Assembly (NCBI GenBank): GCA_004557975.1 | Contig: SFEV01000068.1 | Location: 1 to 14,045 of the forward strand | DNA: 14,045 nt | Reading direction: 5' to 3' | From: Lachnospiraceae bacterium | GTDB lineage: Bacteria; Bacillota; Clostridia; Lachnospirales; Lachnospiraceae | Notes under the pieces: model-generated | What the model was told of the DNA's origin: nothing | The model's database searches: none | The model's input: the letters and a program-made list of their open reading frames with translations, nothing else | Translations under genes and position numbers: made by a program | Part shown: in pieces, positions 1 through 6,543 of the stretch | How the letters are laid out: each line of letters opens with the position of its first letter | How positions within the stretch are numbered: the first letter of the stretch is position 1

Positions 1-1
1 C

Positions 2-466
2 CTGCCGTCTAAAGCGGCAAAGGAAGCACGTGAATTTATTCATGTGAGGCTTCACACAGTCAGGGGAAATAAAGAGTCCGGAGATAATTTGGGAGAAGAA
101 TTGCTGGCAATCTGTTTACATATTTTATCTTATATGCCGGGTGAAGGTGACGGGAAATTCTGTGTGATTACAGATGATAAAGAAGCAGGGAGTAAGATAG
201 ACGCTTTATTTAAGGCAACTGCAAAGCAGCACAGAGGAAAAAAGATTATTATATTCAGTACACCAAAACTGGTACAGGTTTTGCACAGAGAAAATATTTT
301 AGAAAACAGAGAAGATATAAAAACAATCTTAAGTACTGGCAGGGATGGAAATATTGTAGTACTGGGGACACTTATTTTTGATATAAGGAGTAAGGACATC
401 TCAATAAGCAGCGATGAACTTGCAGATTTGATTATGCAGCCAAATGGAATCAATATTATATTCTAG
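2..466 (+). CDS. 3' part of an unrecognised gene, possibly PIN-like
   Basis: This reading frame is open from the left edge of the window, so the gene starts upstream. An in-frame GTG at 44 is not a convincing start, because no ribosome binding site precedes it and the frame upstream of it still reads as protein. The visible 154 residues are soluble, with no membrane segment or signal peptide. Two patches resemble PIN-like nuclease proteins: a Gly-Glu in NLGEELLAICLHI, and an acidic patch VITDDKEAG followed by a helix and a strand-like segment. This is a weak pattern match and not an identification. The final residues (NGINIIF) end at TAG 464-466. Codons are A/T-rich compared with the genes to the right, which could mean an accessory origin. 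What lies upstream is unknown. Confidence 0.6.
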   Translation: MPSKAAKEAREFIHVRLHTVRGNKESGDNLGEELLAICLHILSYMPGEGDGKFCVITDDKEAGSKIDALFKATAKQHRGKKIIIFSTPKLVQVLHRENILENREDIKTILSTGRDGNIVVLGTLIFDIRSKDISISSDELADLIMQPNGINIIF

Positions 467-498
467 TAGACTGTAAAGTTATTGCCTATACCAATCAT

Positions 499-526
499 TA
501 TATGTAAATCACTATATTTACATATA
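499..526. repeat. AT-rich 11-bp inverted repeat
   Basis: The arms TATATGTAAAT (499-509) and ATTTACATATA (516-526) are perfect reverse complements around a six-base loop. The repeat lies 33 bases after the stop of the left-edge gene. With no GC core and no T-run it is a poor intrinsic terminator. It could be a weak 3' end structure or a protein binding site. Confidence 0.45.
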
Positions 527-560
527 TCATAAATAAAATATAGGTCTGGTTAATTAGTGA

Positions 561-626
561 ACCACAGAGCATGAAGTGGCGGATTTGCCTGATCTGCCTG
601 TAGATGAAGTTAAAATAAAAAAATAA
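561..626 (+). pseudogene. possible short coding remnant
   Basis: Between a TGA at 558-560 and a TAA at 624-626 one frame reads TTEHEVADLPDLPVDEVKIKK. Its acidic, proline-spaced composition and lysine-rich end look like the C-terminal tail of a protein. It has no start codon or ribosome binding site of its own. It may be a relic of a deleted gene or chance. The interval 467-703 otherwise holds only AT-rich sequence, the inverted repeat at 499-526 and the tRNA promoter. Confidence 0.2.
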
Positions 627-644
627 AAAAATTCAAAAAACAGG

Positions 645-672
645 TTGACAAATTTCAAAAAATGAGTATAAT
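645..672 (+). promoter_or_regulatory. sigma-A-type promoter of the tRNA-Gly gene
   Basis: A perfect TTGACA (645-650) and a perfect TATAAT (667-672) are separated by 16 bases. Transcription would begin near 679, about 25 bases before the mature tRNA. The A-rich tract at 609-640 could act as an UP-like element. This is one of the strongest promoters in the window, as expected for a stable RNA gene. Confidence 0.85.
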
Positions 673-703
673 CTATATTTGTTGAGGCAAGTAATTAAGA
701 AAT

Positions 704-776
704 GCGATAGTGGCGTAGTTGGTAACGCGCGACCTTGCCAAGGTCGAGACCGCGGGTTCGAGCCCCGTCTATCGCT
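704..776 (+). tRNA. tRNA-Gly (anticodon GCC)
   Basis: A full cloverleaf can be drawn by hand. The acceptor stem is GCGATAG (704-710) with CTATCGC (769-775). The D stem is GCGT/ACGC. The anticodon stem is CGACC/GGTCG around loop TTGCCAA, with anticodon GCC at 737-739. The T stem is GCGGG/CCCGT with loop TTCGAGC. The discriminator base is T776, usual for bacterial glycine tRNAs. CCA is not encoded. The convergent penicillin-binding protein gene ends at 777 with no gap, so transcription termination must happen inside that gene. Confidence 0.97.
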
Positions 777-3506
777 CTAAAAGAGGGAAGTGGTCATCCC
801 CGGATTCTGACCATTCAGTCGGTTAATCAGATCTTCAAAAGAACTGGTTTCCGGCTGATTTTTTTGTTCCCGGGAGGATGACTGGTCATCTGCAATATTC
901 CCCGGATTGTTGAGAGTTGGTTCGGAGCCGGATTCCGTATTGATATCTGACTCCGGACTGAATTCGGATTCGATTCCGGTGTCTGGCTCAGAACCGGACT
1001 CGGATTCGGTATCAGCAGCCGATTCAGAATCAGACTCGGATTCGGTATCAGTAACCAGTTCAGAATTTAACTCGGATTCCGCTTCAGATTCTGTCAGAAT
1101 CTGGTCGAGAAGCTCCTGATAAATGGTGATTGGTTCTGTCTCGGGAACCGGCTCGTGGATATCACATATTTTGTCGGGCTGTGTGCCGTCCTCAAAATAT
1201 TCTGTGTACGTCTCCGGACAGCCACCGGGAACTGCAATCAGGTGGCTTTTTCGGCAAAGTGTCACGGAGACGACGGAGTCCGGCTGTGTAAATTCCCCTG
1301 CAGGGAGTCCGGCGTGAATGCGGTCCATAACGGCAGTCCACAGTGTTTTGCTGTAGGAATGGTAATTGGAACCGTCGGGAAGTTTTCCGTTGTTGTCGTA
1401 GCCGCCCCAGACGCTGCAGGTATAGAGAGGGGTATAGCCCACAAACCAGATGTCTCTGTAGCTGGATGTGGTTCCTGTCTTTCCGGCGACCGGCTGCTCC
1501 GAAGCGTAAACGGTTCCATAGGCAGTTCCGTCAGGCGAGGTGACGACATCCCTCATTGCATCTGTCAGAAGAAAAGAGGTGCTCTCTTTGAGGACGCGGA
1601 CAAATGAATCTGAACGGGAAGTGCAGTCGATCACAGTGTTGCCATGGCGGTCCAGAATTTTCGTAAACAGCTTCGGCTGTGTGTAAAGGCCGCCGTTGGC
1701 AATGGCTGCGTACGCGCCGCAAAGCTCCAGATTGGAGACACCCCGGGTGATGCCTCCCAGAGCGAGGGGCTGAATTACGTCGGAGGCTTGGCCGTCTGTG
1801 TCGGAGTAATCCAACAGCGTTGTAATTCCCAGTCTCCGCGCGTAATCAAAGCCGGAGCGGGGTGTGATTTTTGTGAGGCATTTTACGGCAACGACGTTGA
1901 CAGAGCGCGTTATGGCTTCGCGGATTGTGATATCACCGGAGTAGTCTGTGACATCCCAGTTGCTGACAGGCGTTCCGTCACTGTATGCAAAGGGTTCATT
2001 TTCATATACTGTGGCAAGCGTCTGGCGGTGGGCATCCAGCGCCGATGCGTAGGCAGTCAGGATTTTAAAGGTGGAACCCGGCTGACGCAGTGTTTCTGAA
2101 GCACGGTTCAGGGTGAGACTGGCTGTTTTTTCACCGCGGCCCCCCACAAGGGCACGGACAAAGCCTGTCTCCTGTTCGATCAGAATAAGGGAGGCCTGGG
2201 GCTGGGGAGAGAGCGTCAGACGCTCGCCGAGGATGCTGATACTGCCCGGGTCGGAATCTCCCTGTTTATTCGTGTACATCTCTATGATGTGGTTCCGGAA
2301 AGCATCTGCATATCCCTGCGCTTCCTCCTCAGAAGAACAGATCAGGTCAAAATCCTCATTTTCTGTTTCGCGAATCCAGGAGCGCAGCGATTCAGAACTG
2401 TAGTGTGTGACCAGTCCGTTTTCATCCGCCACGCTCAGCGCGTAGTCTGCACCGTACTGTGTCCCCTCCGGGAAGTTGGCAGGATTTTGGAACTCTTCAT
2501 TACAGATCTGCTGCAGTTTGCAGTCCTGCGCGGAGTAGATGCGCAGTCCCCCGCTGTACACGGCGCGGTACGCCTGGTCAGAGGAATAGTTCATTTCAGA
2601 CATCAGCGTATCAATGACCTGGTCGATCAGAGCATCTTCGTACCAGGAATAGGCAGTTTCATTTTCATACGTCTCATCATACGCATGTATCCGTCCATAC
2701 ACATCGTCAGACAGAGCCTCATTTTTCTGGCTTTCTGTGATATAACCCTGTTCTTCCATATAGTTGAGAACAATTTCCCGGCGCTTCCGGTTGGCCTCCG
2801 GATTGCTGATGGGATTGTTGCTGGAGGGATTCTGAGGAATTGCTGCAAGGACGGCTGACTCAGACAGGGTGAGCTCCGAAACGTCTTTGCCGAAATACCT
2901 GCGCGAAGCGGCCTGTACGCCGTAGCATCCGGCACCGAAATTGATGGTATTCAGATAATCCTCCAGAATTTCATCCTTGGACGCAGTCTTTTCAAGCTGC
3001 ACGGCAAGATACTGTTCCTGTATTTTTCGGCTGAACCGGTCATGAAAGGAATTTTCCTGTGTCCATTCTGTAAAAATGCTGTTCTTGATCAGCTGCTGGG
3101 TAATGGTGCTTGCGCCCTCTGTGAAGCTGCCGTGAGAGATGCCGCTCAGGAAGGCTCTTGCGATGCCGCGGATATCAATGCCGCTGTGTTCGAAGAAACG
3201 CTCGTCTTCAATGGCGATGACCGCATGCTGCAGCGCTTCTGGTATCTCGCTCAGTGATACAATATCACGGTTGGAGGACGCAAGTGTGAGCTTGCGCACA
3301 TAATTGCCGTTCTGATCACAGATGTACGTGGCGGATCCACTGGGTGAGACATCGATGGAGGAAAGGTCGGGCGCAGTCACGATCAGGTACCAGACAGTGA
3401 TAAGCAGCAGCAGGACAAGAACGGCAGCCAGAGCTCCGGCAGCAATCAGAATCCGCTTCCAGGGAAGTCTTTTCAGTTGAAAGTCGGGCACATGATTTTT
3501 TTCCAT
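777..3506 (-). CDS. class A penicillin-binding protein (bifunctional transglycosylase/transpeptidase)
   Basis: This 909-residue enzyme polymerises lipid II into glycan strands and cross-links them at the outer face of the membrane. A short basic cytoplasmic end precedes one membrane anchor (about 19-43). The GT51 transglycosylase follows: EDERFFEHSG with catalytic Glu100, GASTITQQ at 131-138, and KIQEQ with Glu164. The transpeptidase has STFK (Ser478, Lys481), SVN (535-537) and KTG (676-678), so both active sites appear intact. Cysteines 751, 763 and 781 lie in a region typical of Firmicute PBP1 proteins. From about 805 to 865 the protein becomes a Ser/Glu/Asp-rich repetitive tail. The start is ATG at 3506 with AAGGAG about nine bases upstream. 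The gene is convergent with the tRNA and divergent from the transporter operon. PBP1A/PonA-like naming is reasonable, but the exact orthologue is unclear. Confidence 0.96.
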   Translation of the reverse strand: MEKNHVPDFQLKRLPWKRILIAAGALAAVLVLLLLITVWYLIVTAPDLSSIDVSPSGSATYICDQNGNYVRKLTLASSNRDIVSLSEIPEALQHAVIAIEDERFFEHSGIDIRGIARAFLSGISHGSFTEGASTITQQLIKNSIFTEWTQENSFHDRFSRKIQEQYLAVQLEKTASKDEILEDYLNTINFGAGCYGVQAASRRYFGKDVSELTLSESAVLAAIPQNPSSNNPISNPEANRKRREIVLNYMEEQGYITESQKNEALSDDVYGRIHAYDETYENETAYSWYEDALIDQVIDTLMSEMNYSSDQAYRAVYSGGLRIYSAQDCKLQQICNEEFQNPANFPEGTQYGADYALSVADENGLVTHYSSESLRSWIRETENEDFDLICSSEEEAQGYADAFRNHIIEMYTNKQGDSDPGSISILGERLTLSPQPQASLILIEQETGFVRALVGGRGEKTASLTLNRASETLRQPGSTFKILTAYASALDAHRQTLATVYENEPFAYSDGTPVSNWDVTDYSGDITIREAITRSVNVVAVKCLTKITPRSGFDYARRLGITTLLDYSDTDGQASDVIQPLALGGITRGVSNLELCGAYAAIANGGLYTQPKLFTKILDRHGNTVIDCTSRSDSFVRVLKESTSFLLTDAMRDVVTSPDGTAYGTVYASEQPVAGKTGTTSSYRDIWFVGYTPLYTCSVWGGYDNNGKLPDGSNYHSYSKTLWTAVMDRIHAGLPAGEFTQPDSVVSVTLCRKSHLIAVPGGCPETYTEYFEDGTQPDKICDIHEPVPETEPITIYQELLDQILTESEAESELNSELVTDTESESDSESAADTESESGSEPDTGIESEFSPESDINTESGSEPTLNNPGNIADDQSSSREQKNQPETSSFEDLINRLNGQNPGMTTSLF
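825..865 (+). terminator. candidate terminator for tRNA-Gly inside the PBP gene
   Basis: AATCAG (825-830) can pair with CTGATT (855-860), and a run of seven T residues (859-865) follows on the plus strand. The stem is only six bp with a 24-base loop, so it is weak. It is nevertheless the first hairpin with a T-run downstream of the tRNA. It overlaps the last codons of the convergent PBP gene. Confidence 0.35.
996..1051 (-). repeat. 36-bp tandem repeat in the PBP tail
   Basis: The 19-mer GACTCGGATTCGGTATCAG occurs at 997-1015 and again at 1033-1051, a period of 36 bases or 12 codons. It encodes the Ser/Glu-rich units TESESDSESAAD and TESESGSEPDTG near the PBP C-terminus. The period is a multiple of three, so copy-number change would lengthen or shorten the tail without breaking the frame. 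Confidence 0.8.
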
Positions 3507-3636
3507 AATGGCACTCTCCTTTTGATCACGAAAGAACAGCTTTTGGTATAGGATTCCGGACTGGAGGGGAAATTATGCGCCGACAGAGGAATCTGATGCA
3601 AACAAAATAAAAGATTTCAAACAAAAACTGCGATCA

Positions 3637-3730
3637 ATTGCACAATATGCACAAAAAAGTGGATTTTGTTTCTATGAAAATATAAAAAATACTAATATAA
3701 TGATGACATCAACGAAAAACCTTGTGCAAT
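3637..3730. promoter_or_regulatory. candidate operator repeats (TGCACAA) of the transporter operon
   Basis: TGCACAA occurs twice as direct repeats (3639-3645 and 3648-3654, nine bases apart). The 9-base ATTGCACAA (3637-3645) returns as its reverse complement TTGTGCAAT at 3722-3730. The copies bracket the TATAAT box at 3696-3701. A shorter related TGTGCA lies at 3766-3771. AraC-family activators often bind paired direct repeats upstream of the -35 position, and such a regulator is encoded directly after this operon. The link to that regulator is an inference. Confidence 0.45.
3673..3701 (+). promoter_or_regulatory. probable activator-dependent promoter of the transporter operon
   Basis: A perfect TATAAT lies at 3696-3701. 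At 16-18 bases upstream there is nothing close to TTGACA (TATGAA at 3673-3678 is the 17-base option). A good -10 with a poor -35 is typical of promoters that need an activator. The predicted start near 3708 gives a leader of about 165 bases. Confidence 0.5.
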
Positions 3731-3773
3731 AAGAACTGGCCAGACTTATGGAAAAGGGAAAGTGATGTGCATG

Positions 3774-3838
3774 TTGTTCAGAGCCGAACAAAATAAAACG
3801 GACGTAAAATGACTGCGTTTTAAAGACTGGATCTGAAC
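3774..3838 (+). promoter_or_regulatory. foldable 5' leader of the transporter operon
   Basis: GTTCAGA (3776-3782) can pair with TCTGAAC (3832-3838), enclosing TAAAACG (3794-3800) paired with CGTTTTA (3816-3822). Alternatively TTGTTC (3774-3779) can pair locally with GAACAA (3786-3791), which excludes the outer stem. The structure ends about 22 bases before the GGAG of the binding-protein gene. It matches no riboswitch class I recognise. Confidence 0.3.
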
Positions 3839-3872
3839 AGTTATCTCAGAACAATAGAAAGGAGAGCAGTTT

Positions 3873-5462
3873 ATGGCACGAAGAATGATTTCAAGAGTAT
3901 TGACAGCAGCAGTGACAGTTTCTTTGATGATGACAGGTATGGGAACCGCGGCTATGGCGGAGGAGGCAGGAGAATCCCTGATCTGCGAACCGGGCAGTGT
4001 TTCATTAACTTACATGGGAAATGATACCTGGTGTGCAGGAGTCAGCTACAACGACCCGACAGAGGTACAGCAGGAAATTGAAAGACGTACAGGCGTCCAT
4101 ATTGAATGGGATACGTACAGCAGTGATGTGGAGACGGTGCTTCAGACGAGAATGGCATCTCTGGAGGGACTTCCGGACATGGTGGAGATACCGCCCTTTG
4201 ACTCAAACGTTGGTGTGGATACTTACTCAAGAAACGGTGTTCTGATTCCGCTGAATGATCTGATCGAAGAGTATGCCCCGAATATCCAGAAGCTGTTCGA
4301 GAAATATCCGGCACTGAAAGCAATGTGTACCTCCTCTGACGGAAATATTTATGCGCTGGCAGGCTGGTGGGGAGATATTAACGATTATGTACCGGATTAT
4401 CTCTATATCAGACAGGACTGGCTGGATCGGCTGGGACTGGAAATGCCTGACACAGTTGATGAATTATATGATGTTCTGGTTGCATTTAAGAATGAAGATG
4501 CCAATGGAAACGGTGATCCGTCAGATGAAATCCCTCTGGCTACCAAGAATGGCCTGATGCAGCTGTATTATCTGATGACAGGCTTTGGCTACAATACAAA
4601 CAGCCTGTGGTATACTGACGATGAAGGCGCTGTACATTATGCAGCAGTGGAAGAACAGTACAAAGAAATGCTGACTTTCCTGAATAAGTGTTATTCAGAA
4701 GGACTGATCAGTGATGACCTCGAGGGAACTCTGCTGACACAGAATATTACAGAAGACAAGGTTGGTATTGTCTGCCACGATCCGGCTGATAATATGGCTT
4801 CCTCCGACGATCTTGCAAGAACAAGCAATCCGGAATGTGATTATGAGTTCATGCCGGTGATCCAGTCTGAAGAAGGCGGAAGTGCAAAGATGACAAAGAG
4901 AACACTGACATGGCATTATTACGGTGTTACCTCTGCATGTGAGAATCCGGAAGCAGCAATTCAGTGGATTGACTATGTATACGCCAGCGAAGAAGGAATG
5001 ATGCTTTACAATTACGGTATTGAAGGACTCTCCTATGAGGTAGATGAAAATGGAGAAATCACATTTACAGATCTGATTACAAATAATGAGACGTATACTT
5101 CTGCATTTTCTGCTCTGAGAAGTATCGGTGCATGGCCGACATACTTCATTAATGACTCCGGTGAAGCTTTCATGAAGATTTTCGAGGGAACCAAGGTGGA
5201 GACAGCCTGCCAGGCAGCATATGGAAACATGGTGGATCCTTTCCCGGAAATGCTGGGAACTGCTGATGAGGCAGAGGTTTATACGAGTATGTGGCCGGAT
5301 CTTTCCACTTATCTGGAAGAGATGTTTACAGCATTCGTGATCGGAACAGAGTCACTGGATTCCTTTGACAGCTATGTAGAGACAGCAAACAGCATGGGAC
5401 TTCAGGAAATCATCCAGATCAAATCTGCACAGTATGCGAGATATCATGAAATTACAGGTTGA
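3873..5462 (+). CDS. extracellular solute-binding protein of a CUT1 carbohydrate ABC transporter (LplA/LipO-like)
   Basis: This 529-residue protein would capture an oligosaccharide outside the cell and deliver it to the two permeases encoded next. A signal peptide is clear: basic RR/R residues, a hydrophobic core at about 9-27 and an Ala-Met-Ala site near residue 29. There is no lipobox cysteine there; the first Cys (38) is preceded by SLI and acidic residues, so it does not fit one. The family look comes from GLPDMVEIPP (99-108), YIRQDWLDRLGLEMP (178-192), and DANGNGDPSDEIP (209-221), an EF-hand-like calcium loop often seen in this group. Length is usual for LplA-type proteins. The start is ATG 3873 with GGAG eight bases upstream. 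It is the first gene of the operon. The sugar cannot be read from the sequence. Confidence 0.92.
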   Translation: MARRMISRVLTAAVTVSLMMTGMGTAAMAEEAGESLICEPGSVSLTYMGNDTWCAGVSYNDPTEVQQEIERRTGVHIEWDTYSSDVETVLQTRMASLEGLPDMVEIPPFDSNVGVDTYSRNGVLIPLNDLIEEYAPNIQKLFEKYPALKAMCTSSDGNIYALAGWWGDINDYVPDYLYIRQDWLDRLGLEMPDTVDELYDVLVAFKNEDANGNGDPSDEIPLATKNGLMQLYYLMTGFGYNTNSLWYTDDEGAVHYAAVEEQYKEMLTFLNKCYSEGLISDDLEGTLLTQNITEDKVGIVCHDPADNMASSDDLARTSNPECDYEFMPVIQSEEGGSAKMTKRTLTWHYYGVTSACENPEAAIQWIDYVYASEEGMMLYNYGIEGLSYEVDENGEITFTDLITNNETYTSAFSALRSIGAWPTYFINDSGEAFMKIFEGTKVETACQAAYGNMVDPFPEMLGTADEAEVYTSMWPDLSTYLEEMFTAFVIGTESLDSFDSYVETANSMGLQEIIQIKSAQYARYHEITG

Positions 5463-5473
5463 GAAAGTAAACA

Positions 5474-5489
5474 GATTGCGAATATCCGC
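5474..5489. repeat. 16-base intergenic repeat, copy 1
   Basis: GATTGCGAATATCCGC here, 12 bases after the binding-protein stop codon, is identical to 8577-8592 upstream of the AraC regulator gene. Its 12-base core GCGAATATCCGC is a near-palindrome. In this copy it is not flanked by the extra GCG that makes copy 2 a hairpin. Confidence 0.7.
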
Positions 5490-5504
5490 TTGATTGCAGT
5501 GAGT

Positions 5505-5534
5505 ATGTCCGGGTCGGGAAACTGACCCGGACAT
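5505..5534 (+). terminator. stable GAAA-capped hairpin between binding protein and permeases
   Basis: ATGTCCGGGTC (5505-5515) and GACCCGGACAT (5524-5534) are perfect complements. The stem extends by a G-U and a G-C pair to a GAAA tetraloop at 5518-5521, giving 13 bp. The following sequence (TATATAAAG) has no T-run, so full termination is unlikely. Such hairpins after a binding-protein gene commonly protect the upstream message and reduce expression of the permeases, which are needed in smaller amounts. Confidence 0.7.
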
Positions 5535-5613
5535 TATATAAAGAGCTGCACAACAAATGAGCCTGACCCATAGACATAAAAACTGGCTCATATAAAACAG
5601 GGAGGAACTGTGG

Positions 5614-6528
5614 ATGACAGCGAAAAGAGGCCTGATAAAAAATCTGAAACGTGACAGAATGCTGCTGCTGATCGTTCTCCCGGGGGTGATCTATTTTGCA
5701 GTGTTCTGTTATGGTCCCATGTATGGAATCCTGATGGCATTCAAGGATTATAATATCTCAAAAGGAATCTGGGGAAGTCCCTGGGCGGGACTGAAGCATT
5801 TCCGTGAGCTGGTGAATTCCGTCTATTTCGGACGTCTTGTAAAAAATACATTCTTATTGAGTGTGGAACAGCTGATCTGGTCGTTTCCGATACCAATCAT
5901 GTTTGCGCTGCTGTTAAATGAAATCAAAAACAGACATCTGCAGCGATTTGCCCAGACGGCAGCGTATCTTCCGCATTTTGTGTCAGTGGTTGTTGTGGTG
6001 GGAATTTTAAAGGATCTCCTGTCATCAAACGGCGGCGTGCTGACGCAGTTTTTTTCATTATTCGGTGTGGCCCCCAGAAATTACTTCAATATGCCGGAGG
6101 CGTTTCGGACTCTGTATGTGGGTTCAGGCGTCTGGCAGGAATTCGGCTGGAATTCCATTATTTATGTTGCCGCCATATCAGCCATTGACCAGCAGCTGTA
6201 TGAATCGGCTGCTCTGGACGGAGCAGGGCGCTGGAAACAGCTGATACATATTACACTTCCGTCCATTGCACCCACGATTATACTGCTTCTGATTCTGAAT
6301 ATGGGAAATATGCTGAATATAGGATATGAGAAAGTCATTCTGATGTATAATCCGGCCACCTATTCAACGGCAGACATTTTTTCCACTTATGTTTACCGGA
6401 AAGGTCTTCTCAGTGCACAGTACAGCTTTGCATCTGCTGTGGGGCTTGCGAATTCCGTGATTAACGTTATCATTCTGGTGGGTGTCAATTTTATAGCCAA
6501 AAAGACAACGGAAACCAGTATATTCTAG
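5614..6528 (+). CDS. ABC transporter permease, CUT1 family (LplB/UgpA-like)
   Basis: This 304-residue integral membrane protein forms half of the transport channel. About six hydrophobic segments are visible: near 17-42, 78-101, 118-134, 170-192, 218-235 and 272-295. The cytoplasmic EAA loop that contacts the ATPase is at 197-217 (ESAALDGAGRWKQLIHITLPS). The N-terminal LIVLPGVIYFAVFCYGPMYG is typical of LplB-type permeases. The start is ATG 5614 with GGAGG eight bases upstream. It lies 151 bases after the binding-protein gene, separated by the stable hairpin, and 15 bases before the partner permease. It probably works only as a heterodimer with that partner. Confidence 0.94.
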   Translation: MTAKRGLIKNLKRDRMLLLIVLPGVIYFAVFCYGPMYGILMAFKDYNISKGIWGSPWAGLKHFRELVNSVYFGRLVKNTFLLSVEQLIWSFPIPIMFALLLNEIKNRHLQRFAQTAAYLPHFVSVVVVVGILKDLLSSNGGVLTQFFSLFGVAPRNYFNMPEAFRTLYVGSGVWQEFGWNSIIYVAAISAIDQQLYESAALDGAGRWKQLIHITLPSIAPTIILLLILNMGNMLNIGYEKVILMYNPATYSTADIFSTYVYRKGLLSAQYSFASAVGLANSVINVIILVGVNFIAKKTTETSIF

Positions 6529-6543
6529 AAAGGGGGGAGCATC

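Larger units (their letters stand above)
3507..3872. other. divergent regulatory region between PBP and transporter operon
   Basis: This 366-base stretch contains no gene. Near the PBP end it holds that gene's ribosome binding site and presumably its promoter; a possible minus-strand CATAAT at 3573-3578 has only a poor -35 match. The transporter half holds TGCACAA-type repeats, a TATAAT box and a leader that can fold, listed separately. Confidence 0.8.

Noticed and set aside
704..776. tRNA-Gly as an integration site
   Set aside because: There is no duplicated tRNA 3' end, integrase or excisionase in the window, so an attachment site cannot be supported.
907..1119. Ser/Asp-rich 70-residue ORF on the plus strand
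   Set aside because: It is the antisense of the PBP repeat region; GAxTCx codon repeats read as Ser/Glu on one strand and Ser/Asp on the other.
3791..3822. Catabolite-response element in the transporter leader
   Set aside because: The AAAACG and CGTTTT halves are 15 bases apart and do not fit the compact cre consensus.
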